Assembly (NCBI GenBank): GCA_008360955.1
Contig: LUCM01004824.1
Coordinates: forward strand, 94,946-158,945
DNA length: 64,000 nucleotides
Source of the DNA: Fasciolopsis buskii
Taxonomy: Eukaryota; Platyhelminthes; Trematoda; Plagiorchiida; Fasciolidae
Direction: 5' to 3'
In this document: piece by piece, positions 25,381-35,719 of the stretch
Layout: each line of letters begins with the position of its first letter
Position numbering within the stretch: position 1 is the stretch's first letter
Notes under the pieces: model-generated
What the model saw: the letters and a program-made list of their open reading frames with translations, nothing else
Told to the model about the DNA's origin: nothing
Databases searched by the model: none
Program-made: the position numbers and the translations under genes

Positions 25381-25812
25381 CAAAGTGGAGTTTCCGTGTT
25401 GGTTAATGTCGAACTTCCTTGTAAGTAAGACTTTTAAATCAAAGGCCATAGTTAGGGTTCCCAAAGAAAAACCTCTTCTGTGGTGTAACAAACCGCGAAG
25501 TTTATGCGGCACCATTAACGTCAGCACGGTTTCTATGGTAAGCCTTTCCAATTTCCGTTCAATCAGCACAAGGGTCACGCAGTTTGTCACAAAGAACTGT
25601 GACTCGACGGTTTTATCTGAAGGTAGCATTCGGGGAAGGGAAGAAGGAGTTTAAACGTAACTCATTTGCCTAAGTGTTTATTTCACTCTTCAACCTTCAG
25701 TGTCTGCAAGATCTACCAGACACGGAAACAGCTATTTTAAGTAGAACGCTTGAAACGTTCAAAGTAGACTTGCGCTGTGTCCCCGAAACGCCCGTAAGAG
25801 ATCTCAAATCCT

Positions 25813-27216
25813 TGATCACTCCCCGTAGCCCAGATGCAACCTCATTCTCTCGTTCCATTCTTAACGCATAAAGTTGATCCGGTTTCAACAACTAGTGGTC
25901 ATGGTTGCGTTGAATAGCACCGAGCATGCGAGCCGAGTATGTACTGCTAGAATGGATCTCTTGACTGTGTGAAATTCGGTCGAACGGCTCAGTACGTGTC
26001 AATAACAGCCGATTGAAGCGTCGTTATTTGTTTTTGGTATCTGTATGTGCACCCAGTCAGTGCAGCTCGCTCCTGACGCCAAAGACCAGTTCCACCTGGG
26101 GTTATCTTGATTACCACGGAGTGTGCGTTCAACAGACGCTGTTTTCATTGCTGGTTATTTTAACGTCCAATTTTATTATTTAGCGGAGACGGAGTAACAT
26201 ATCAGAGGTCAAAATTCCGTCCCAATCTGCTCGGTCAACAACGGAGATCGTCTAATCCACGTTCATTCTGACTAAAGAATGTTTCTAGCGAACATCACTT
26301 TTGTCATATAAAGAGTTATCGGCTCACCCGGCGCTCTTCTTCGCCTTCACAGCATTGGACTCACACTGGTCACATTGCCTTCGGTCACCCGTAGCCTGGA
26401 TCGATCGAGAATTGCCAATCATTCTTGTTCAGATCTGTGGACTCATACCATGTTTAGATCCGTGCCCGGTTTTGCTTTCGCCTAGTGTGTGGTGGTAGCA
26501 TCACAAAATCCACACGTTCTGCACAGCTGATTCTAGACGGTAGTTGACTACATAAGTTCCGATTGGAAATTTCAAATTGGTTTTCGTCCCAAGCAAGTGT
26601 TCAAGATCAGAGCCAACGCTAGGAGTAGATCAAAGGAGCTTTGCACTTAACAGGACAAATGACCACATCAACTTCCGAAACAATGGATATCTTCAATTTC
26701 AGCTGCCCTGCTAGATGCTCGCACATTCACCTCTCCACATGCAATACACAATGAGGCGTGTCAATCTCTGAGATGTCTACTGACCGAGATCAGTAACGGA
26801 TAGGAAAATGTAAGGGGATGGAAAATGGTGCGGCCATCGGAAATAGCCGCAACCTTTGCCGACTGATTGGGAATACTGGTTCACGAAAGCTAAGGGTAGG
26901 CGAGGTGATTAGACAATCCGACGGTACATTGATTCACTCTCAGGAACGTCAGCTGGCGCTTTAAGCAAAACAATTTAAGGAGCATTTTAGTTGGCCCACA
27001 GCCACAGTGGGCCTCCCACCTAACCCGAAAATGAACCAATGTAGGTGGACACCACTCCTTCATCCGAAATGTAGGTGACCAGGGAGAGGTTTTTTCGAAA
27101 GGCATAAGGCAGCTGCATCAGGTGGATTATCTACGTCCTTCCTCAAGGATGGTGGCCAAGTGTTAGCGTCAGAGTTAGCAAAACTCATGGGATCAATCTG
27201 ACAAAGGGAATAGATT
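25813..27216 (+). repeat. 1,404-bp perfect inverted repeat, arm 2
   Basis: Partner of 6756-8159 on the opposite strand, 17.6 kb away. Beyond 25813 and 27216 the two LINE copies still align but differ at roughly every third or fourth base, so the junctions are sharp. Confidence 0.9.
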
Positions 27217-27414
27217 CCTAAGGGCCACCCCAAATCAGTGATCGTGCCGATTTACAAGAAACGTGATAGGTTTTCAAGTAAAAACCGCAGAGGAATTAGT
27301 CTAAGAACCCTTGTATCCAAGCTGGTCTGGGGCATTATTCTCCGCCGATTGTCTACTACTCGCAAAAGGTGTAGGCGTGAGAATCAAGCCGTCTGACTTT
27401 GAATACGCGAATTA

Positions 27415-27660
27415 TGCTATCGTATGGAGTAAAATCCCAAGTTGTGATTGATATAATGTTAATAGCACAGCTTCGTCAGCGTTTTGACTACCGTGAGTAG
27501 TCTTTCGCAAAGCAAGCTTTTGACTGTAAAACTTACCTTGAGAAAGACTACGCATAGCAGTCGAAATGCTGGCGAATTCCGTCAACCAATAACGCTGTGT
27601 TACTAACATTATCTCACTCACAAAAATGGCGCATCGATTTTTCGATACACTCCTTACCTC
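27415..27660. mobile_element. Palindromic element with hammerhead-like hairpins (locus 2)
   Basis: Two facing units sit inside LINE copy B. The plus unit has CTTGAGAAA, a hairpin GACTAC/GCAGTC (27546-27562), then GAAA, then GGCGAATTCCGTCAACCAAT, CGCTGTGTTACTAACATTAT and TCACTCACAA. The minus unit (27502 down to about 27445) has GACTAC-loop-GTAGTC followed by AAAAC and a matching GCTGTGCTATTAACATTAT. The same downstream words occur at the loci near 8.9 and 35.1 kb. The element occupies the place of the LINE's RT core, so its arrival, or a later deletion around it, removed the catalytic region. Confidence 0.5.
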
Positions 27661-28714
27661 GTTCGATCCTGTTACTTGAAAACCCAAGTACGTTGCAAGC
27701 TCCTGTTGATCATCTGGACTATAGTGTAAGTACGTTTGATATGCCTTTTGCTCGTTCCAAGTGCAAAATGATGTTGTGGGACTGGAGTGGCTCAAAGCCA
27801 AACCTTGTTCTTCCAGGGCAGAAACTGAATGAGGTGCATAGATTTAGTTACTTAGGCAGTTGTATCTCACTTGGTGGCAATATATCGAATGAAGTGTCTT
27901 CTCGCACAGAGAAGGCCCGATTAGTATCCACTAATTTGAGGCATCTGCTTTGTCGGCGTGACATCCAGGTATCGATCAGTGGTCGAATATGCACTGCAGC
28001 AGTGAGATCGGTATTTCTCCAAGGCTCCGAAACACGGCCGCCGAGAAGAGGCGGTGTTTGAACACCACTGTCTTCGTAGTGTTGCTAACTTATAGGTTGG
28101 GGCAAGATACTGGTCCCAGAGTCCGGTCTATACAACACACCCACAGAACGACTACCTCGTGGCACGTTCTTTTTCGAAGCAGGCAATGTTTGGAAGATGG
28201 TTCGAGGTGGCTAGTCGGCAACTTCTGGAAAAGGCATGAAAACCTCCACTGGTGGACTGATTCGTGTAGGTGTAGTTAGGTTATAGGCTTGGGTTCCACG
28301 AAATTCCCTCATCAAGCAGCGGTTGGAGACAATAGGTTGCATGGCCCAGCAGCGCACTCAGTGGCGTTCTTGCATTAGGAACGTTACTTCTGAATATTTA
28401 TTCAACTTATCCTGTTTGCCGTCGACCTTTCACCATCCCCCATTGTTCTTCTGTTTGAGCAGATGAGGCTTTGAGGTAGGAACCACAACCAGAACAGGTC
28501 GGTAAAAGGTTAATGTTTATTCAAACTGAACTTAACTGCCCTGTCTTTACCAGCTGACAAAACAAAAGCATGTGAACAAAAATGCGGAAATTTGATAAAA
28601 GAGAAAGATAATGAACAGCTATAAGTCAATTATTTTTTGTGTTTTCGACGTACACATTTAATGATATTTTATTGTTTTCGGATTATTTTCGAAGAGAATA
28701 AGTCCTACCGACGG

Positions 28715-29337
28715 GTCACAGCGTTCGCGCCACTGAATTGGGTTCTGAGCCGTATCCCTCAGCGTGTTCAGCTAACAACAATCCTAATCTATTCTGCCCC
28801 AACCAAGAAGACCGTGAGCACCAACCAAGGCCAAAGCAGAAGCTAACTTCTTCATACCTCTATCACAAATCATAGCCTGACCGCCACATCGCTTCTTCCA
28901 GACTTGCTCAGCAAGTGGAAAAACAGCACTAAAGGTAGACAATGGGCAGGCATAAGCAATAAGCGTCCAAGCCACCGAAGGAAACGTAAAGCTATTGTCT
29001 CAGTCAGAGGACAAACGTCTGTTCCCGACGCACGACAACGTACCTCGACATTCATCACCCGATGTTCCCACCGGACAAAAACAATACTTCGGCGACACTG
29101 ATGTTCGAATGCAGAAAGTCGCTGGGCATCCTTAACCCGGATAGGTCAGGTGTCGCAACTACAAAGAGGAAAACTAGGAACTATGACATTGTTTGCCCTT
29201 TCTTTGAGGGAAAGCCGAGTGCGACGGCGGTGCCACAAGTTCCGCAGGTTCGCGAAAGGTGAAATTCGTGATGTGATCTCCTCCTCTACATTTCGCCAGA
29301 TATGATCAGGCTCCTGAGGTACTTGAAGCTATTGACT
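28715..29337. repeat. 623-bp direct repeat, copy 1, ending at an N
   Basis: Identical to 29339-29961 except T/C at 29041/29665 in the bases compared. It ends exactly at the single undetermined base at 29338. The content is the 3' part of a minus-strand LINE (RFLRWLGRLLLMPAHCLPL, then LALVGAHGLLGWG). Confidence 0.95.
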
Positions 29338-29338
29338 N
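29338..29338. other. Undetermined base (N), assembly join
   Basis: The only N in the window. It sits precisely between the two 623-bp copies. Confidence 0.95.
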
Positions 29339-29961
29339 GTCACAGCGTTCGCGCCACTGAATTGGGTTCTGAGCCGTATCCCTCAGCGTGTTCAGCTAAC
29401 AACAATCCTAATCTATTCTGCCCCAACCAAGAAGACCGTGAGCACCAACCAAGGCCAAAGCAGAAGCTAACTTCTTCATACCTCTATCACAAATCATAGC
29501 CTGACCGCCACATCGCTTCTTCCAGACTTGCTCAGCAAGTGGAAAAACAGCACTAAAGGTAGACAATGGGCAGGCATAAGCAATAAGCGTCCAAGCCACC
29601 GAAGGAAACGTAAAGCTATTGTCTCAGTCAGAGGACAAACGTCTGTTCCCGACGCACGACAACGCACCTCGACATTCATCACCCGATGTTCCCACCGGAC
29701 AAAAACAATACTTCGGCGACACTGATGTTCGAATGCAGAAAGTCGCTGGGCATCCTTAACCCGGATAGGTCAGGTGTCGCAACTACAAAGAGGAAAACTA
29801 GGAACTATGACATTGTTTGCCCTTTCTTTGAGGGAAAGCCGAGTGCGACGGCGGTGCCACAAGTTCCGCAGGTTCGCGAAAGGTGAAATTCGTGATGTGA
29901 TCTCCTCCTCTACATTTCGCCAGATATGATCAGGCTCCTGAGGTACTTGAAGCTATTGACT
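29339..29961. repeat. 623-bp direct repeat, copy 2
   Basis: Starts directly after the N. From 29962 the sequence runs on into the RT part of the same minus-strand LINE, so this copy is the one joined naturally to the element. Confidence 0.95.
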
Positions 29962-32259
29962 TCCTCTAAGCAAACGCCACCAAGGATGAGGGTAGGCACA
30001 ACTCTTGCCGGTCTTGAAGACTGGTACAAAACACATGTCGTACCTAGAGACTTCCATCGCCAAGCGGTCTAACCTGCGTTGAATTGTGTATGCATTGTCA
30101 CTCAGCCAGGCGGTGTCATCGGCATACCATAAATCAAAACTGCTCATTGGGAGGAGTTCAACTCAGCCGTCCAAAAGTTCAGATAAAGCATCCCCTAGAA
30201 AATCTATGAAAAGTTTGAAAGAAATGGGGATATAGAGCAATCTTGCCGTACTCCATTGGAGATGATGAAGGGCGGTGAAAGCTGGCCATAAGCTCTTACC
30301 CGACCTGGCGTATCTCGCTGCAACCGTTTGAGGGCCAGCACATAATTCTCAGGTATTCATTTTCTCAACTAACAGTGCCATGGTGCAGACATATCGACAG
30401 AGCCAAAGGCTGCGCGAATGTCCAAGAATAGGATTACCATTGGCTTTTACAATGAGAATCGGTGCCACAGGACCTGTCACAATGTGAGTATTTGACCAGC
30501 ACGCAACCCAGTTTGTTCCTCGCTTGGTGTGCAACCTGCGAAGGATGACGGATGCACGCAGCTTTCACACTATTTGAATTAGGCCAATACTCTAGTTAGC
30601 GCAATCGCTGCACACGCCCTTTTAAAGATGGGGACAGCGACCGATTCCCCTAAAAAGAGAAGACCTTCCTAGAGCACCATATCTTGGAGAACGAAACTTG
30701 AATTCCTCTGACCAGTTCCATTCCTTTATCACCTAATGAAAGTTGGGAAAATCCATCAAAGCCCAGCGTTTTATGACGTCCTAAGGCTCGAATTTCCCTG
30801 AGGGTCCTCGTTTTCGTAGGTAGATCTGTTGTAACAGGTCATCGGACGCTTGCCGGAATAACTTCGAGAGAGGCTGATGCACAGGGCCAGCTAAAATGTT
30901 CTTGAATTTGCCCCACCCAGCATACAAGACGTCGATGGTGGTTGTCGATAGTTGAACCGTCAGCTTCACAAGTCGTCTCGTTCACACCCAAAGGTTTTCT
31001 ATCAGTTTATCGGGTGAGGTGAATCAACTTGCGTGAATTTTCCATGGCGGCAACAAGTTAGATCGCCGAAGCTTCTTAAGGCCACCAGATTTCACGATCC
31101 CTACGTAAACTTGCTTTGAGTTCACGTCTTGTTACGAGCCATGCTTCACCGGACTCACCACCAGCCGGAATGGACTGGCGTGCTTCAAGAGGACGCACAG
31201 ACTGAGTAGAGGCTCAGGGTCTCACAATCCGACAGATCAGACCACAACTCACCGATCCAGGAGAATGCAAAACAATACTGATTAGCGATCGGTGCTCATT
31301 GGCTTTCTGAGTTGGAGACAATCATAAATTTTCGGCCAGTTTGTCTTGCAAGATTAGTAGGCGACTCGGATCAGATAGCTCGTTACAATCAAACCGAATC
31401 GGCATCGGGAGTTGTGAGGGCACACCAAAATACATGGGCCGTTTATTGCGTGCTAAAGCGTGATCGGAGCCGAGGGGCGTGCTCCAGTACGACTGGTAAT
31501 TCTGTAAAAGCCCCCTCCCGTTTGTAGCTAATGGCTAGTGGTTCACCGTTGGCTGAAAAAGGGCGGACGCCAGGTGGCGTACCGGTAACTGGAGCTTCTG
31601 AAGCTCGCGCTGGCGCGAAACAATCGATGGTCTGGACACAGCCGATAGCCGTTTACTGTTTAATAACGACAGCAATCGAGACCAAAAGGGCCTCGTAGAT
31701 ACTTCCCATTCGAGTCAGCCGACCAACCCTGCCACTCACGTCTTCTGCCAAAATCACGAAGTCATCCCACAAGAGGTCGCACAGCTTTTGACATACTGTC
31801 TTCGACTTTATCTGGGCTGCAATCTGTTATGAGTACACTGAGACAGCAAACACGTTGCGTCTTTCAGAGCTACGGTTATTTACTCTGCATGATTCTCCAA
31901 GTCTCACTGCACGTAGTCGAGTGCGATTCAGTGAAGTTGCGCAGCCTCGGCCCTCTACTGAGAGCCATATCAACGCCATCAACACCGGAAGCCGCAGATG
32001 AAACTTCACGGAAGGAGTAGATGAGGGTGTCCGTCGGATAACAGAGCTGAAGTCTTGATTGCGAGTTTCTTGGACACAACACTCATCAGTGGCTAAGGTC
32101 TTCAGTGTGCGAGCTAAACACCCCTGTTGACCTACTGACGTCAGTTTTAGCACAATGATTGTGGCTATTCTGAAAGGGCATCGAGGACGAAGAAAAGCAT
32201 CAACCGGCGGAAGCGGGTTCAGGTGGGATTTTGATGCTATCTGAGGGAGAACACGAGGG

Positions 32260-34830
32260 GACAGCAACAGGACTTATTCCAGTAATTCTAACAACAGTAT
32301 GGCCAACAGCAGATCCCGAAGAATGAGAGAATCGTATAGGAGGGGAGTAACACGAGTCACCAGAGGAACAAACAGTTGTACACGATGGAAAGTCACTTTG
32401 GTAAATGAAAGAAGAGAGAAAAATGTCCGTCCAAAGGTCATTAATTTTCAAGGTTTTGGGCTATTGTACTACTCGGTCTTACGGTCCACAGCAGGCCTAT
32501 TTGTTCCAGGATATACCTCCAGTCTTTGAACAGCCAAGTGCTTTCTGCAAAACAGTTGAATCATTCTAGGCGAGCCGGTCGGCAGGTAATCGGTTCAAGA
32601 AAACCTACCGGCTCAGTGGAGCATGGCAATGGCCGGTGGCCTTCCATAGTTGGTGGACCACAATCATCAAGTCACAGTGTCACTAACGAATTCTTGTGGT
32701 ATTCTTTTAAGTAGACCACGGCCGCTTGTTCTATGAGGTTCAGCCTATCTTATTCACTGCTAACCACTTGGATGGAGGCTGTTCCCTTACCCGCAAACCA
32801 GGGATGCTACCATTGCTGCACAGATCTGCCCCGAACTGTTGTTATGAATGAGATAGTGCAGATTTATGCTCGTTGACGAGTCACCGAGCCGCAGCTGAAT
32901 TACGTTTTCATGGTGACTTTTCCCGAAAATCACAGGAGTGTTTTACTACCACGACGGGCATGAAATTCACTTGTGAAATTGAGCAAATGTCGTGTATGAA
33001 ACCCCCCTCCCCTCTACAATGGCATAGTGCTCATTTTGATTAGTTTGAAACAAACGATCAGCTTTTGAATATGGTGCGTCGTGCAAGTGTGACTCGAAAA
33101 GGAAATCTTTGTGAATAACGTAGTTTTGGGCAATTCATTTGCCATACACTATATTTGAAAGCCAAATTCTGAAGCTAGAGAATGCTTTGTATACAAAACA
33201 ATCTGTTTTAGATGTTGAATCAACTTTCAGCGTAATGTTTTCTAACCCAAGGGATGCTTGATTCACTAACCACCTCCCATGACCTCCTTTGACCGATTTT
33301 TCGTCGGAGCGGTCAAATGGAGGTTAACGCTGAGTCCACCCTATTACCACCGCAACTTTCGGGGACATGTAGCAACTATGTAAACTGGAAGGCATTCCAG
33401 TGGTCGAAATCCATTTTCGATGCGAGTCAGCCAATGAAAATCTTACGAAATGACAGATTACTTTTCACTTCTCGACGGACTCACTTAACCTTGAAGGTTG
33501 TTACTCTAGGGGATGCTATCCTCCATTTATCTGTGTCAAGGCCAAACCGGCCCATTTCATTGGTTAGCAGGTAGTAGCGCAAGGATGAATCGTGAACAGC
33601 AAGACGTAATCAGAAACGATCCTATCCAGTTTTTGAGCTCTTCCAAACAACACAGATCAATTGAGACCATGCTGTATTGTTGGCTGCCAGACGCTGACTG
33701 GTATCGAGTCGACTTGACCAGTTTGTAGCTCATGCCTACCAATGAGCATGAACGATCAGTGATATAATGCGAAGCGGTTTTAATCACATGGGTTGACATC
33801 AAACTGACAAGATGAACCAATCAGAAAATGACTCGGCAAACAGAAAAAATATGCGTCAACCACACACCTAGGACATGTATCCATGAATTCTATGAATACG
33901 AGAGATTTTATCAGGGAATCGAAAATCTCCCTGGAAGTGTTATTAACAAAATGTGGGCACCATTCAGTCAGCCAACAACAAGTGTTTATTGACATCAGCC
34001 GAAGACAGGATAGCCTATTCCACATTGCACTGTGGTCACAAAGCATGTCCAAGGGAGGATCTTTTCATTCACGTGTCACTTTCCATTTACCAATGACTTG
34101 TAACATCGCCTACTGTTCATACTAGATTACCAGCTCACCAGCATACCGGCCATCAATCTGTTCTTATGCAACACAGCCAGTCAACTCATCCATTAAATCG
34201 GATAATAAAAAGCAACAGCACACATGATCACCTATTCCCTTTTCACCCTAATGTGGGCTATGAAATTTTTGCTGAATGTGAATAGTTTCCTTCTTTGTTC
34301 ATAGTTATTTCTTCTTGCAAGTTGGAAGATCTGGGAGTAACCGATCGAGGATAATCCAAAGATATGGGGACCAACAGAACAGGTTTCGCCTGATTACTTG
34401 AGATTTTCTGACTGTTTACTTTTGATGTTTGCTCCAGAGCTGGGGCAATGGTTAGTTTCTGACTAGGAATCAAAAGTGATTGAGAGCTGGAGATTCCAGA
34501 CAGAAACTTTAGCGTGACCCTTTATCGTTGACAATCAACTGTACAGTGATTGATAGTTTCAATGACGAATCATGCATTCACGTAGCCACCAAAACTCTTT
34601 TTTCTTTGTCTTGTTTGCACACAAAATAGCCATGCTCGTGGACCACTACGATTTCTGTTATATGAAAAATGATTACGTTGAACTAACCGAAATCTGCCTC
34701 ATAAAAATACCCCTATCATCCCATATGCTTTAGCCATTAAGATGCACCAGACTTGTACTATTAATTTGATTATTGCTTAATATTACGAGAATTCATCAAG
34801 GCATGATAAGTGCGTTTCCAATGAATAGTC
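32260..34830. other. No recognised gene
   Basis: Frames of 60-90 codons on both strands (33317-33574 plus, 33557-33820 minus, 33883-34125 plus) have no domains. Parts may be unclassified repeat. I see nothing to assign. Confidence 0.35.
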
Positions 34831-34839
34831 CTATTTTAT

Positions 34840-35190
34840 TGTGAATGATATAACGTCAATAACACAGAGCTATTGGTAGATGGAATGCGCCAACGTTTCG
34901 ACTCCCGTGGGTAGTCGTTCTTAAGGTAAATTTTGCAATCGAAAGTCAGACAAACTACAATACTGAATACCAAAAATATCGTGTTGAACATATCCGGCAG
35001 ACCGTTGACATTTATAGAGCTAAGCAACTGATTGTAAAGCTTGCTTTCAGAAGGACTACCCATAGTAGTGGAAACGTCGGCGTATTACATATGCTAACAG
35101 CGCTGTGGTATTAACATTATATCATTCACAATAAAAACCAATACATGGCGCATCGATTTTTTGATACATTGCTTACGTCATTCGATCCCG
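34840..35190. mobile_element. Palindromic element with hammerhead-like hairpins (locus 3)
   Basis: The minus unit has ACGACTACCC/GGGAGTC (34916-34900) followed directly by GAAACGTTGGCG (34899 down), then AATAACACAG-type words, GACGTTATATCATTCACAAT and AAAA. The plus unit has TTTCAGAAGGACTACC-CATA-GTAGT (35046-35068), then GGAAACGTCGGCG, CGCTGTGGTATTAACATTAT and ATCATTCACAATAAAA. About 130 bases lie between the units. It shares its flanking words with locus 2, including ATGGCGCATCGATTTTT downstream. This is the clearest copy, because hairpin plus GAAAC is nearly intact on both arms. Confidence 0.5.
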
Positions 35191-35269
35191 GTCTTATTTT
35201 ATAGTTGAAATATAATGAAGTTTTAAAATTAGCCGAAGCAAAAGCTTTGATTTCTCTCGCAGAATGGTC

Positions 35270-35710
35270 ACATTGATTTCGATCACCAGCCGATAAAAGT
35301 GTTATCTGTGAGCAGATATTACGACAAAGATTGGTCGCATTTCATTAGATTCTTGCAGAAAATTTGGTCGGGACATGTTTTGCCCAAATCCACAGAACGA
35401 TCGTCGTGATATACCCTGTTCTTCGCAGTCAGACAGTTTTTGGAAGATGGGTCGAGTTGGCCAGTTGTTGGCATGAAATAAAGTAGGATCGTGCAGGTGC
35501 GGTTAGCTTGTCGATTTTAGACCTACGAAATCCCCTCGAGTCGGTATTTGGATTCATTTGGTGGTGTTGCTCAATGTCTCAGTCAGTGGCTTTCTTCCAT
35601 ACGAAATCTTTCCCCTTCTGGATAGTTATTCAGCTTGTTATCTCCCACGCGATCTTTCCTTTTTTCGCGCTTTCTTTTTCATTTCTTTAGAGTAGACAGT
35701 GTTGTGAGGT
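35270..35710 (+). mobile_element. LINE 3' tail fragment (plus strand)
   Basis: Homologous to the tail of LINE copy B at 28090-28440. The shared order is a TTTTTGGAAGATGG(G/T)TCGAG(T/G)TGGC box, a short deletion, a GTGCAGGTGCGGTTAG box, then CCTACGAAATCCCC. Only the end of the element is present, directly downstream of palindromic locus 3, as in copy B. Confidence 0.6.
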
Positions 35711-35719
35711 ACCAACCAA

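Larger units (their letters stand above)
25420..28460 (+). mobile_element. Decayed LINE copy B (EN and RT, plus strand)
   Basis: A plus-strand non-LTR element. 25420-25655 is a 5' region homologous to 62880-63085. At 25690-25870 EN begins (LARxLETFKVDLRCVPETPV pattern), and EN fragments follow to about 26500. At 27110-27390 the start of RT is readable (FLKDGGQVLASELAKLMGSI, then SVIVPIYKKRDR and RRGISLRTL). At 27680-28040 comes the segment after the catalytic site (FARSKCKMMLWDWSGSKPN, then FSYLGSCISLGGN). The tail to about 28400 carries SRWLVGNFWKRHENLHW and QRLETIGCMAQQRTQWRS. The RT core with YADD is absent; a palindromic element lies in its place at 27415-27660. Many stops; inactive. Confidence 0.85.
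28715..32250 (-). mobile_element. Decayed LINE copy C (EN and RT, minus strand)
   Basis: Read on the minus strand. 32150-31830 is the endonuclease start (LARTLKTLATDECCVQETRN, then RLRAVRLGESCRVNNRSS). 31760-31560 is a further EN part (DFVILAEDVSGRVGRL). 30450-30200 holds RT motif A (LFLDIRAAFGSVDMSA) and motif B (SNGVRQDCSISPFL). 30130-29990 has motif C (WYADDTAWLSDNAYTIQ, then SRYDMCFVP). The tail follows at 29900-29400 and again in the duplicated copy. Unlike the other copies, motif C keeps YADD, but stops and frameshifts occur throughout. Without the doubled 624 bases the element is about 2.9 kb. Confidence 0.8.

Noticed and set aside
28637..29886. Paired 62-66 codon frames repeated 624 bases apart
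   Set aside because: They are duplicates across the N join and lie antisense or out of frame to the LINE tail.
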